Shown one piece after another: positions 20,154 through 28,433 of a stretch of DNA of 64,000 nucleotides. This DNA comes from Betaproteobacteria bacterium. GTDB taxonomy: Bacteria; Pseudomonadota; Gammaproteobacteria; Burkholderiales; JAEUOS01. The first letter of the stretch is position 1; every line of letters starts with the position of its first letter. Both the position numbers and the translations under genes were made by a program. Location: contig JAQGMJ010000030.1 in assembly GCA_028292405.1 (NCBI GenBank), positions 98,039-162,038 of the forward strand. The letters run 5' to 3'. The notes beneath the pieces were generated by a model. It did no database searches. It had not been told where the DNA came from and worked only from the letters and a program-made list of their open reading frames with translations.

Positions 20154-20747
20154 TCAGTCACGTGCCGACACCTTGCTGCCGAGCGCGCCCTCGATGGCGT
20201 GGACCATCTTGGCGCTGCCGGGCTCGATCGCGCTTGGAAAGCTGGCGATGACACGGCCATTCTTGTCGATCAGGTATTTGTGGAAATTCCACTGCGGCGC
20301 CTCGCCGGCGGCGGTGATCAGGTCCCTGTACAGGGCATTTTGCGGAATCGGCATGCTCAGCTTTTCGAACATCGGAAAACTGACGCCGTAGTTTTCCTCG
20401 CAAAACGAGGCGATCTGCTTGTTCGAGCCCGGCTCCTGCCGGCCAAAATCGTTGGACGGAAAGCCGATCACCACCAAGCCGCGACCTTTGTACTTTTTGT
20501 ACAAGGCTTCGAGGCCCTTGTACTGATAGGTATAGCCGCAATTGCTGGCAGTGTTGACCACCAGCACCACCTTGCCGGCATAGTTGCATAGGGGCACTGG
20601 CTGGTCGGTAATCAGCGAATTGAATTCGTGCTTGAGGACCGTGGGGCAGGCGCCAGCGGTTTCAGCGGCCGCTGGCGTTTGTGCCATCGAGGCGCCGGCA
20701 CAGGCCGTCAGAAAAAGGGCGAGGCAGAGCGAAGAAAAAGGGCGCAT
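20154..20747 (-). CDS. Glutathione peroxidase-like lipoprotein
   Basis: A 197-residue thiol peroxidase. The redox Cys is C70 in NTASNCGYTY, so it is not a selenoprotein. GFPSNDFGRQEPGS supplies the conserved Gln, and WNFHKYL supplies the Trp of the catalytic site. The N-terminus has a hydrophobic signal with lipobox LTAC (Cys16), suggesting membrane anchoring on the periplasmic side. That is unusual, because most bacterial family members are cytoplasmic. The start at 20747 matches the signal peptide. Substrate is probably lipid or other hydroperoxides with thioredoxin-like reductants. Confidence 0.9.
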   Translation of the reverse strand: MRPFSSLCLALFLTACAGASMAQTPAAAETAGACPTVLKHEFNSLITDQPVPLCNYAGKVVLVVNTASNCGYTYQYKGLEALYKKYKGRGLVVIGFPSNDFGRQEPGSNKQIASFCEENYGVSFPMFEKLSMPIPQNALYRDLITAAGEAPQWNFHKYLIDKNGRVIASFPSAIEPGSAKMVHAIEGALGSKVSARD

Positions 20748-20879
20748 GGGGAGTATCAGCTTTGGTGAGAGACTAACTATATACGCCTCGGCGCCGAAAA
20801 TGGATACAGTCCGGGCGGCATGGCGCAGTTTTTGCCTTTCAAAAGCGAATCCTTCACAAGCCTGCCCTGATAAATAACC

Positions 20880-22316
20880 ATGCAATTCTCCGATTCCCCT
20901 GCTCTGCATCAATGGCCGGCACGCATGATCGCGGCGCGGGTTGGCGCGAAAAAGCTCTCCGCCATCGAGGTGGCCCAGGCGATGTGCACGCGCATCGAGC
21001 GCTTCAACCCGCGCTACAACGCCTTCGTCGCCTACGACCGCACCAAGGTGATGGCGGCTGCCGCCCAGGTCGACGCGCGCCTGGCGCAAGGGGAACAATT
21101 GCCCCTGGCCGGGATACCGTTTTCGGTGAAGGACAACTTGTGGCTGGCCGATCATGCCGCTACCTTCGGCTCCCACCTGTTCGCCGGCCACGTCGCGCCG
21201 CGTGATTCATGGAGCGTGGCGCGCCTGCGTCGGCTCGGCGCGGTGCCGCTGGGAGTAACGGCCTGTTCCGAATTTGCCTGCAAGGGCATCACCAACACCT
21301 TGTTGCATGGCATCACACGCAACCCCTGGGATCCGTCCCGCACGCCGGGCGGTTCCTCCGGCGGCGCAGTCGCGGCGGTAGCGGCGGGTATGGGACCGTG
21401 GGCACTGGGGACGGATGCCGGCGGCTCGACGCGCCGGCCGGCGGCACATACGGGATTGGTGGGATTCAAATGCACCCTGGGCGCGGTGCCCAATCCGTGG
21501 GGCTTCGAAGACCCCAACCACATGCTTTCCGTAATCGGCTCGATCGGCCGCGATGTGGAGGATGTGGCCTTTTTGTTCGACGCGCTCTCCGGCTACGACG
21601 CCCGCGACCCACTCTCCAGCCCTGCTTACGAAGGCTTGTGCAGCTATCCGCCGGCTTTGCCTCCGCGCCGGCCGCGCATCGCCTACAGCCGCGACCTGGG
21701 GTGCGGCTTCGCGGTGGATGCCGATGCCGCGGCCGCCCTCGAAGCCGCGGTGCAAAAACTTGCGGCCGCCGGCTGGCAAGTCGAGGAAGCCAGCCCGGCC
21801 TGGCCGTCCGGCACCGCGGAATACCCGCTGATTCCCTTGCAACTGGCGCAAATGGGCCGCTTGTACGGCGACAAGCTGTCCACCCACCGTGCGCTGATCG
21901 ACCCCGACCTGGTGCCGCAGATCGAGGCCGGCCTGGCCTTGTCCAGCCGTAAGGTTGCGGATGCGCTGATGCTGCGCGACCAGTTGGTGGCTGCATTTTC
22001 CGGCTTCATGGCGAACTATGACTTCGTGATTACCCAGACCGCGCCGGTCGAAGCCTGGCCTGTGGAGCAAATCGGTCCACCCTTGATCGGCGGCCGCCCG
22101 GCAGGACCACGCGGGCACGCCGCGTTTACGCCGCTGTTCAACGGCTGCGGCGTGCCTGCCCTGTCGATTCCCTGCGGTTTCGGCGCCCACGGCATGCCCC
22201 TGGGGCTGCAGATCGTCGGCCGACGCTATGCCGACGCGCGGGTGCTGGGCGCCGGCCTGGCGGCGCAGCAGGTGCTGGGAGTGGACAGCCGCTGCCCGGT
22301 GCTGGCCGAGGAATGA
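20880..22316 (+). CDS. Amidase signature family hydrolase
   Basis: A 478-residue enzyme of the amidase signature family with the Ser-cis-Ser-Lys triad. The Lys lies in GIPFSVKDNLW (about K84), the cis-Ser in TPGGSSGGAV (about 159-160) and the nucleophile in GTDAGGSTRRPAA (about S183). Such enzymes hydrolyse diverse amides; the substrate cannot be inferred, and this is not GatA, which occurs with gatB/gatC. It is followed after 15 bases by a GIY-YIG-like gene and pxpA, giving a loose amide-bond theme. Confidence 0.9.
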   Translation: MQFSDSPALHQWPARMIAARVGAKKLSAIEVAQAMCTRIERFNPRYNAFVAYDRTKVMAAAAQVDARLAQGEQLPLAGIPFSVKDNLWLADHAATFGSHLFAGHVAPRDSWSVARLRRLGAVPLGVTACSEFACKGITNTLLHGITRNPWDPSRTPGGSSGGAVAAVAAGMGPWALGTDAGGSTRRPAAHTGLVGFKCTLGAVPNPWGFEDPNHMLSVIGSIGRDVEDVAFLFDALSGYDARDPLSSPAYEGLCSYPPALPPRRPRIAYSRDLGCGFAVDADAAAALEAAVQKLAAAGWQVEEASPAWPSGTAEYPLIPLQLAQMGRLYGDKLSTHRALIDPDLVPQIEAGLALSSRKVADALMLRDQLVAAFSGFMANYDFVITQTAPVEAWPVEQIGPPLIGGRPAGPRGHAAFTPLFNGCGVPALSIPCGFGAHGMPLGLQIVGRRYADARVLGAGLAAQQVLGVDSRCPVLAEE

Positions 22317-22331
22317 GGGATACTTGGCTGC

Positions 22332-22661
22332 ATGATCAAGGGGCCGCACCGCCATAGCGTCTATGTCATCGAACTGGACCGCGCCGTGCTGCTGGAGCCG
22401 CGCTTCCTCAAGGCCAACCCGGAGTACAACCCGGCCAAACCCTGCGTCTACGTCGGCATGACCGGCCTGGCCCCGGCCGAACGCTTCGCCAAGCACAAGC
22501 AGGGCATCAAGGCGAACCGCTTCGCCCAGCTCTACGGTCTGCGCCTGCGGCCCGACCTTTACGAATACCTCAACCCCATGCCCTATGCGGGCGCGCAGGA
22601 AATGGAGGTGGAGCTGGCCGTGGGCCTGCGGGAAGAAGGCTATGGCGTCTGGCAGGCTTAA
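22332..22661 (+). CDS. Small GIY-YIG-like protein
   Basis: A 109-residue protein with a recognisable GIY-YIG nuclease layout. The first strand is HSVYVIEL, the second CVYVGMTGLAPAERFAKHKQG with the YVG Tyr and a following Arg, and a helix has a Glu (AQEMEVELAVGLREEGYGVW) at the catalytic position. The first motif (YVI) departs from GIY. Small proteins of this kind are often uncharacterised; nuclease activity is possible but unproven. It lies 15 bases after the amidase gene and just before pxpA. Confidence 0.7.
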   Translation: MIKGPHRHSVYVIELDRAVLLEPRFLKANPEYNPAKPCVYVGMTGLAPAERFAKHKQGIKANRFAQLYGLRLRPDLYEYLNPMPYAGAQEMEVELAVGLREEGYGVWQA

Positions 22662-22679
22662 GTTCTAAACTTGCAGCCG

Positions 22680-23399
22680 ATGAACACGCCGATCAATTGC
22701 GACATGGGAGAGGGCTACGGCCTGTACCGCTGTGGAGACGACGCCGGGCTGATGCCCTTCGTCACCTGGGCCAATGTCGCCTGCGGTTTTCATGCCTCCG
22801 ATCCGGTGGTGATGCGCGAAACCGTGCGCCTGGCGAAACGGCACGGCGTGGCGGTGGGAGCGCATCCGTCCTACCCCGACCTCCAAGGCTTCGGCCGGCG
22901 CGAAATGAAAATGCGCCGCGATGAACTGGCCGCCGCCATCCTCTACCAGGTGGGCGCGCTCAAGGCCTTTCTCGATGCCGAGAGCATGCCGCTCAATCAC
23001 ATCAAGCCGCATGGCGCGCTGTATGGCGTCGCTTCACGCGATGAAGAGGTGGCCAATGCCATCTGCGATGCCGCCGTGGTCTTCGGCGTTCCTCTCCTTG
23101 GACTGGCCGGCACCCGGCACGAAACGGTCTACCGGCAGCGCGGCGTGCCCTTCATCGCCGAGTTCTATGCCGACCTCGACTATGCCGACGATGCCGGCCT
23201 GATCATCACCCGCGAGCATCATGCCCGCGACCCCGGCGAGGCCGCGCAGCGCGTGCGTCGTGCCTTGCAGCAAGGCCGTACCGCCTCGATCAACGGCCGT
23301 GAAATCAGCGTGCGTGCCGATACGGTCTGCGTGCATTCGGACACGCCGGGCGCGGTCGAACTGGCGCGCGCCGTGCAAGAAGCCTGCGCGGGCACGTAG
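22680..23399 (+). CDS. pxpA: 5-oxoprolinase subunit A (LamB/YcsF family)
   Basis: A 239-residue protein of the LamB/YcsF family, with INCDMGEGYGLYR at the start, NVACGFHASDP, GAHPSYPDLQGFGRR and HIKPHGALY. In its characterised form it works with PxpB and PxpC to open 5-oxoproline to glutamate using ATP. No pxpB or pxpC is nearby. I chose the ATG at 22680; a TTG three codons upstream is also possible. The neighbouring amidase suggests a role in lactam or amide use. Confidence 0.85.
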   Translation: MNTPINCDMGEGYGLYRCGDDAGLMPFVTWANVACGFHASDPVVMRETVRLAKRHGVAVGAHPSYPDLQGFGRREMKMRRDELAAAILYQVGALKAFLDAESMPLNHIKPHGALYGVASRDEEVANAICDAAVVFGVPLLGLAGTRHETVYRQRGVPFIAEFYADLDYADDAGLIITREHHARDPGEAAQRVRRALQQGRTASINGREISVRADTVCVHSDTPGAVELARAVQEACAGT

Positions 23400-23495
23400 T
23401 CCACGCCAATAAAGCGCTGTCGGCGGGTGGCCGCGGCATGGCCATTGGGCGTATATTGTGCGCAATCGGCGCTGCTGCCCGAACGATTTGCCGCC

Positions 23496-25895
23496 ATGGA
23501 ACCCGGAACGATAAATAACCATAATCCGACGTTTCACCGCATCGCCGCTGCCCTGTTTGTCATCAGCCTGAGCCTGGTGACGGCGGCGGGCATAAGCATG
23601 GAAGTGCAGTCCGCGCTGCGCGGCTATGTCGGCGGCGAAAGCCAGTGGTCCCGGGGGCAGAAACAGGCCATTTATTATCTGCGCCGCCTGGCGCAAAGCC
23701 GCTCGCCGGCCGACTACCAGGGGTTTCGTGCCGCCATCGATGTTCCGCTGGGCGACCACCAGGCGCGTACCGAACTTGAAAAACCGGCGTTTGACGCCGG
23801 AGTGGCGCGGCAGGGTTTCATCCGCGGGCATGTGCATCCGGACGACGTCGACGGCATGATCCGCCTGTATCGCCTGGGCCGCCATGTCAGCTACATGGAG
23901 CAGGCGATCGCCGTCTGGACCCGCGCCGATGCCTTGATCCTCGATCTCGCAAGCGTGGGCGAAGAGGTCAATGCCGAAGTCCGCAAGCCGGTGCCGGACC
24001 CGCGAAACCTGGCGGCCCTGATGGCGCGCGCCTACGGCCTGAACGACACGCTGACGCCGCTGGAAAATGAATTTTCCGTCGTCCTTGGCCAGGGTTCGCG
24101 CGCCATCAGCCGTCTGCTGCTGCAACTGATGCTGGCCTTCAGTGCGGCGCTGTTCATCGTGGGCGTGATCGCGGTGCGGGTGCTGCTGATGCGCAACCAG
24201 CGCCTGCAGACGGCCTTGCTGGCGCGCGAGGAACGCTATCGCTCGCTGTTCGAAAACAGCGTGGACGCGGTGCTGCTCAATACGCTGGACGGAGAAATCC
24301 AGGAAGCGAACCAGGCGGCTTGTCAGCTTTTCGGCTATACGGTGGACGAGTTTCGCCGCATCGGCCGCGACGGCGTGATCCGGCCGGAGACAGCGGGGCT
24401 TGCCGACGCGCTGGACGAGCGCGAGCGCATCGGCTATTTCAAGCGCGAGATGCCGCTGTCGCGCAAGGACGGCAGCGGCTTTGTGGCCGAAGTGTCCAGC
24501 TCGGTTTTCCGCGACTCAGCGGGACGGCAACTGGCTTACCTGAACATCCGCGATATCAGCCGGCGCAAGGAGGCGGAGCGGCGCCTGGAACGGGTGAACC
24601 GCTTCAATACGGCGTTTCGCCGCGTCAGCCAGTCGATCGCACGCAGCCGCGAGCCCGCCGAACTATATCGCCAGCTTTGCTCCAGCGCCGTACACGATGG
24701 CGGCCTGCGGATGGCCGGAGTGCTGCGCCTGGACCCGAACGAAGGCGCCTTGCACGTGGAAGCCAGTGATGGCGAGCCGATCGATTATTTCGACCGGGTG
24801 ATCATTTCGGCGAATCCACAGACTCCTCTTGGCCGCGGGCCCGCGGCGCAGGTGGTGCGCACCGGCGCCAGCGTGGTGAACAACGATTTCACCGTCGCGG
24901 CAATTGGCGCGCCCTGGCGTGAAGAGTGGCTCAGGGCCGGGTTCAAGGCGGTTGCTGTCTACCCCTTGCGTGAGGGCGGGGCGGTGATCGGCATCTTCGT
25001 CCTGTACGCCGGCGAGACCGGGTTTTTCGACCAGGCGCTGATCGACCTGATGGACCAGTTGGCCCACGAAGTTTCTTTTGCGCTTGACCATATCGCCGAG
25101 CAAAAGGCGCGCGCCGCGGCGGAAGAAAACATCCGCGGCTTGAACCGCGAGCTGGAGGCGCGCGTCGCCGAGCGCACCGCCGACCTGCAGGCGTCCAACC
25201 AGGCGCTGCAGGCCTCCAACCAGGAACTCGGCGCTTTCAGCTATTCGGTTTCGCACGACCTGCGCGGACCGCTGCGTGCGATCAACGGTTTCGCTTCGCT
25301 GCTGCTAAGCGATCATGCCTCCGCGCTCAACGCCAAGGGGCGCGAGTACCTGGAACGCCTGCGCGAGGCCAGCACACGCATGGACCGGCTGACCAACGGC
25401 CTGCTGGGGCTGGCGCAGATCGGACGCACCACGGTTTCACGCGCCACCCTGAACTTGAGCGACCTGGCGCGCGCGGTGGCGCAGGAAACCCAGGCGGTCG
25501 AGCCAGAACGCAAGGTGGAATGGGTGATTGCCGACGCCATCAAGGGCAGCGGCGACGCCGCCCTGGTGCATGCGGTGCTGCAAAACCTGCTCGGCAACGC
25601 CTGGAAATTCACCCGCAACACCGACAGCCCGCGGATCGAATTCGGCGCCGACCAGAGCGGTGCCGAAAGGGTGTACTTCGTCGCCGACAACGGCTGCGGC
25701 CTGGACATGGCGTATGCGCCGAAAATCTTCGGCGCCTTCGCGCGCCTGCATTCGGCGGGCGAGTATGAGGGTATCGGCATCGGCCTGGCCACCGTCAAGC
25801 GCATCCTCGAGCGCCATGGCGGACGCATCTGGGTGCAAGCCCGTCTGCATCAAGGCGCCACTTTCTTTTTTACCCTGCCGCCGCCCGAGCCGTGA
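23496..25895 (+). CDS. PAS-GAF sensor histidine kinase
   Basis: A 799-residue membrane sensor kinase. Helices near residues 15-35 and 207-230 bracket a periplasmic region of about 170 residues. A PAS domain (about 245-365), a GAF domain (about 380-530) and a coiled coil follow. The dimerisation helix has phospho-acceptor His587 in SVSHDLRGPL. The ATPase domain has NAWKFT, DNGCGLD and GIGIGLATVKRI. The kinase core resembles phytochrome-type kinases. No response regulator is adjacent, so its partner is elsewhere. A GTG 23 codons upstream is an alternative start. It converges with the LysR gene, four bases apart. Confidence 0.92.
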   Translation: MEPGTINNHNPTFHRIAAALFVISLSLVTAAGISMEVQSALRGYVGGESQWSRGQKQAIYYLRRLAQSRSPADYQGFRAAIDVPLGDHQARTELEKPAFDAGVARQGFIRGHVHPDDVDGMIRLYRLGRHVSYMEQAIAVWTRADALILDLASVGEEVNAEVRKPVPDPRNLAALMARAYGLNDTLTPLENEFSVVLGQGSRAISRLLLQLMLAFSAALFIVGVIAVRVLLMRNQRLQTALLAREERYRSLFENSVDAVLLNTLDGEIQEANQAACQLFGYTVDEFRRIGRDGVIRPETAGLADALDERERIGYFKREMPLSRKDGSGFVAEVSSSVFRDSAGRQLAYLNIRDISRRKEAERRLERVNRFNTAFRRVSQSIARSREPAELYRQLCSSAVHDGGLRMAGVLRLDPNEGALHVEASDGEPIDYFDRVIISANPQTPLGRGPAAQVVRTGASVVNNDFTVAAIGAPWREEWLRAGFKAVAVYPLREGGAVIGIFVLYAGETGFFDQALIDLMDQLAHEVSFALDHIAEQKARAAAEENIRGLNRELEARVAERTADLQASNQALQASNQELGAFSYSVSHDLRGPLRAINGFASLLLSDHASALNAKGREYLERLREASTRMDRLTNGLLGLAQIGRTTVSRATLNLSDLARAVAQETQAVEPERKVEWVIADAIKGSGDAALVHAVLQNLLGNAWKFTRNTDSPRIEFGADQSGAERVYFVADNGCGLDMAYAPKIFGAFARLHSAGEYEGIGIGLATVKRILERHGGRIWVQARLHQGATFFFTLPPPEP

Positions 25896-25899
25896 CCAG

Positions 25900-26829
25900 T
25901 CACAAGGCCCAACCCTTGCCGGCCACCCAGTCCGCCGCGGACTGTTCGGTGTCGCGTCCTTCCTGCTGCAGCCAGGCGCAGAATTCCCGTACCACGGAGC
26001 CGCTTTGCGCGCCCGAGCCGAAGTTGGCGAAATAGGTGCGGCGCTTGGCCGCGCGCAGGCCGAAAGGCAGGCAAAGGCGCCCGGCGACGACATCATCGAT
26101 CACCAGAAACAAGGGCACCAGCACGATGCCCAGGCCCTCGGAGGCGGCCTGCAGGGCGAAGTACATCTGCTCGAAATGCAGCGTGTTGGCCGGGCGCAGT
26201 TGCGGCACGCCCGCAGCCTTGAGCCAGTCAGCCCAGGCGTAGGGTTCTGTGCCGTAGCCGATCAGGGTCTGGGTGCGCAGGTCTTGCGGCTTTCCCGGGC
26301 GCAGCTTGTCGAGCAGGTCGACGTGGCAGACCGGGGTGATGATCTCGGTCATGAAGGGCGCTGAACTGTTGTCCGCCAGCGGCGCCTGTTGCCCGCGAAT
26401 GGCCACGTCGTAGCTGTTTTCGCGGAAATTCACCGGCGCCAGCGAGGTGGTGACGCGGATCTCGACGTCCGCATGTTTGCGCTGGAAGGCCGACATGCGC
26501 GGGATCAGCCAGCGCATGGTGAAGGTGGGTGGCGCGCTCACCGTGATGGCCATCGGTACCGCCCGCTGGCGCAGATGCATCGACGCCACCGCCAGCCGGT
26601 CCATCACGGCCGACACTTCGGTGAGGTAGTTGCGCCCGGTGTCGGTCAGCGTCAGTTGCGAAGCAGAACGCCGAAACAGCGCCACGCCCAGCCAGTCCTC
26701 CAGCAGCGCCACCTGGCGGCTGACCGCGCCATGGGTAACGTTCAATTCGGCGGCCGCTTTGGTGAAACTGACATGGCGCGCGGCGACCTCGAAGGCTTTT
26801 ACAGCATTGAGCGGCGGCAGTTTGCGCAT
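25900..26829 (-). CDS. LysR-family regulator, GcvA-like
   Basis: A 309-residue LysR-type regulator. The winged helix at residues 5-65 reads LNAVKAFEVAARHVSFTKAA then HGAVSRQVALLEDWLG, as in the GcvA/AmpR branch. An effector-binding domain occupies the rest. It is divergent from the molybdenum hydroxylase operon, with a 216-base gap that includes a T-N11-A dyad. It is therefore the likely activator of that operon and autoregulated. The effector is probably the operon's substrate. Confidence 0.93.
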   Translation of the reverse strand: MRKLPPLNAVKAFEVAARHVSFTKAAAELNVTHGAVSRQVALLEDWLGVALFRRSASQLTLTDTGRNYLTEVSAVMDRLAVASMHLRQRAVPMAITVSAPPTFTMRWLIPRMSAFQRKHADVEIRVTTSLAPVNFRENSYDVAIRGQQAPLADNSSAPFMTEIITPVCHVDLLDKLRPGKPQDLRTQTLIGYGTEPYAWADWLKAAGVPQLRPANTLHFEQMYFALQAASEGLGIVLVPLFLVIDDVVAGRLCLPFGLRAAKRRTYFANFGSGAQSGSVVREFCAWLQQEGRDTEQSAADWVAGKGWAL

Positions 26830-26877
26830 GGCGGACGGGTTCGAAGCGACTGGGGCAGCCGAAATTCGGCAAGCTAT

Positions 26878-26896
26878 GCGTGAGTTTATCTCACGC
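26878..26896. promoter_or_regulatory. LysR box between the regulator and the hydroxylase operon
   Basis: GCGTGAG-TTTAT-CTCACGC is a perfect 7-bp dyad whose core TGAG-N5-CTCA is a T-N11-A LysR box. It lies 49 bases upstream of the LysR start and about 150 bases before the first hydroxylase gene. Confidence 0.65.
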
Positions 26897-27045
26897 TATG
26901 TGAAGAATACTCCTTTGTCACCAGGATGCCAGCCATCTCATACTGCAGGTCATGAATGAACACCCATTAAGGTGCTGTGCCGCAACATGCAAGGCGAGCC
27001 TGCCCGCGATAGATTTGCTCCCGGTCACAGGGCCTTCCATCTGAC

Positions 27046-27942
27046 ATGAAAGCCGCCGCCTTTGATTACGTGCGCCCGGATTCGCTCAGGGAAACGCTGG
27101 AGCTGCTGGAGCAGCATGGCGACGACGCCAAGCTGATTGCCGGCGGCCAGAGCCTCGTACCGATGATGGCCATGCGCCTGACACGGCCGGCGCTGCTGAT
27201 CGACATCAACCGCTTGGCCGAACTGAAAAACCTCAAGCGCAGTGCAGGTAGCATTCTGATGGGCGCCGGCACACGCCAACGCAGCGTCGAGGATGATACG
27301 GCGCTGCACGCGCAACTGCCCCTGGTGAAATGCGCCCTGGCCTGGGTGGGGCATGCGCAAACGCGTAATCGCGGCACCGTCGGCGGCAGCCTGGTGCACG
27401 CCGACCCGTCGGCGGAATTGCCGCTGGCGGCGCTGATTCTCGACGCGCGCCTGCATTTGAAGAGCAAGGCGAAGGGCGAACGCGAATTGCCGGTCAGCGA
27501 ATTCTTTCTCGGGCCGATGTTCTCCGATACCGGCGCCACCGAATGCCTGACCGCCATCGAATGGCCTGTGTGGGAAAGGCAGGGCACGGGCGCGGCCTTC
27601 GACGAGGTGGCGATCCGCCATGGCGATTTCGCGCTGGCCTCCGCTGCGGCGCAAGTGCAGGTGGATGCGCAAGGCGTCTGCCTGCGCGCCAATGTCGGCG
27701 CCGGCGGCGTCGACGGCGTACCGCGCGCCTTTCCGGCGATCGCGGAGCGCTTGGTCGGCCAGCGCCTGGACAATGACGACTTGCTGCGCAGCGTTGCAGT
27801 CGATGCCACAGCGACCTGCGAACCGGGTAACGACCCGCATGCCAGCGCGGAATATCGCCGTCACCTGGCCACCGTATTGATGGAGCGGGTGCTGCGGCAG
27901 GCCGCGTGGGCCGCAGCCGCGTCTTTTGAAGGCAGCAAATGA
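27046..27942 (+). CDS. Molybdenum hydroxylase FAD subunit (CoxM-like)
   Basis: A 298-residue flavoprotein subunit of the xanthine dehydrogenase/CO dehydrogenase family. The FAD pyrophosphate loops AGGQSLVPMMAMRL (near residue 32) and NRGTVGGSLVHADPSAELP (near residue 109) are clear. It passes electrons from the Fe-S subunit to an acceptor. Its stop overlaps the start of the Fe-S gene (ATGA), so the three subunits are translationally coupled in the order medium-small-large. Confidence 0.92.
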   Translation: MKAAAFDYVRPDSLRETLELLEQHGDDAKLIAGGQSLVPMMAMRLTRPALLIDINRLAELKNLKRSAGSILMGAGTRQRSVEDDTALHAQLPLVKCALAWVGHAQTRNRGTVGGSLVHADPSAELPLAALILDARLHLKSKAKGERELPVSEFFLGPMFSDTGATECLTAIEWPVWERQGTGAAFDEVAIRHGDFALASAAAQVQVDAQGVCLRANVGAGGVDGVPRAFPAIAERLVGQRLDNDDLLRSVAVDATATCEPGNDPHASAEYRRHLATVLMERVLRQAAWAAAASFEGSK

Positions 27943-28433
27943 GCAAGATAAAACTCACCAGCATCGCCATCAAGGTCAACGGCGTGGTGCGCGAAGCGCA
28001 GGTCGAACCGCGCACCACCCTGGTCGATTTCCTGCGCGACACCCTGTTTCTCACCGGCACACACATCGGCTGCGAGCACGGCGTCTGCGGCGCCTGCTCG
28101 GTGCTGGTCGATGGCGACCCGGTACGCTCCTGCTGCATGTTCGCGGTACAGGCCGATGGCCTGTCGGTGACCACGGTAGAGGGACTGGCGCCGGAACGCG
28201 GCAAGCTGTCCGCGATCCAGGACGCGTTCTGCGAGAAGCACGCCATGCAATGCGGCTACTGTACCCCCGGCATGCTGATCGCCTGCCACGCCCTGGTGGA
28301 ACGCAACCCGCATCCAGACGAAGCGGCGATCCGCGAGGCGATCAGCGGCAACCTGTGCCGCTGTACCGGCTACCAGCAGATCGTCGATGCGGTGAAGCAC
28401 GCCACCGGCGCGAAGAGCGGCGCGCATGACTGA
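27939..28433 (+). CDS. Molybdenum hydroxylase [2Fe-2S] subunit (CoxS-like)
   Basis: A 164-residue protein binding two [2Fe-2S] clusters. The plant-ferredoxin-type motif GCEHGVCGACSVLVDG lies in the N-terminal half, and the helical cluster motif CGYCTPGM followed by CRCTGYQ in the C-terminal half. All eight cysteines are present. It overlaps its neighbours on both sides (4 and 8 bases), as in coxMSL-type operons. Confidence 0.95.
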   Translation: MSKIKLTSIAIKVNGVVREAQVEPRTTLVDFLRDTLFLTGTHIGCEHGVCGACSVLVDGDPVRSCCMFAVQADGLSVTTVEGLAPERGKLSAIQDAFCEKHAMQCGYCTPGMLIACHALVERNPHPDEAAIREAISGNLCRCTGYQQIVDAVKHATGAKSGAHD

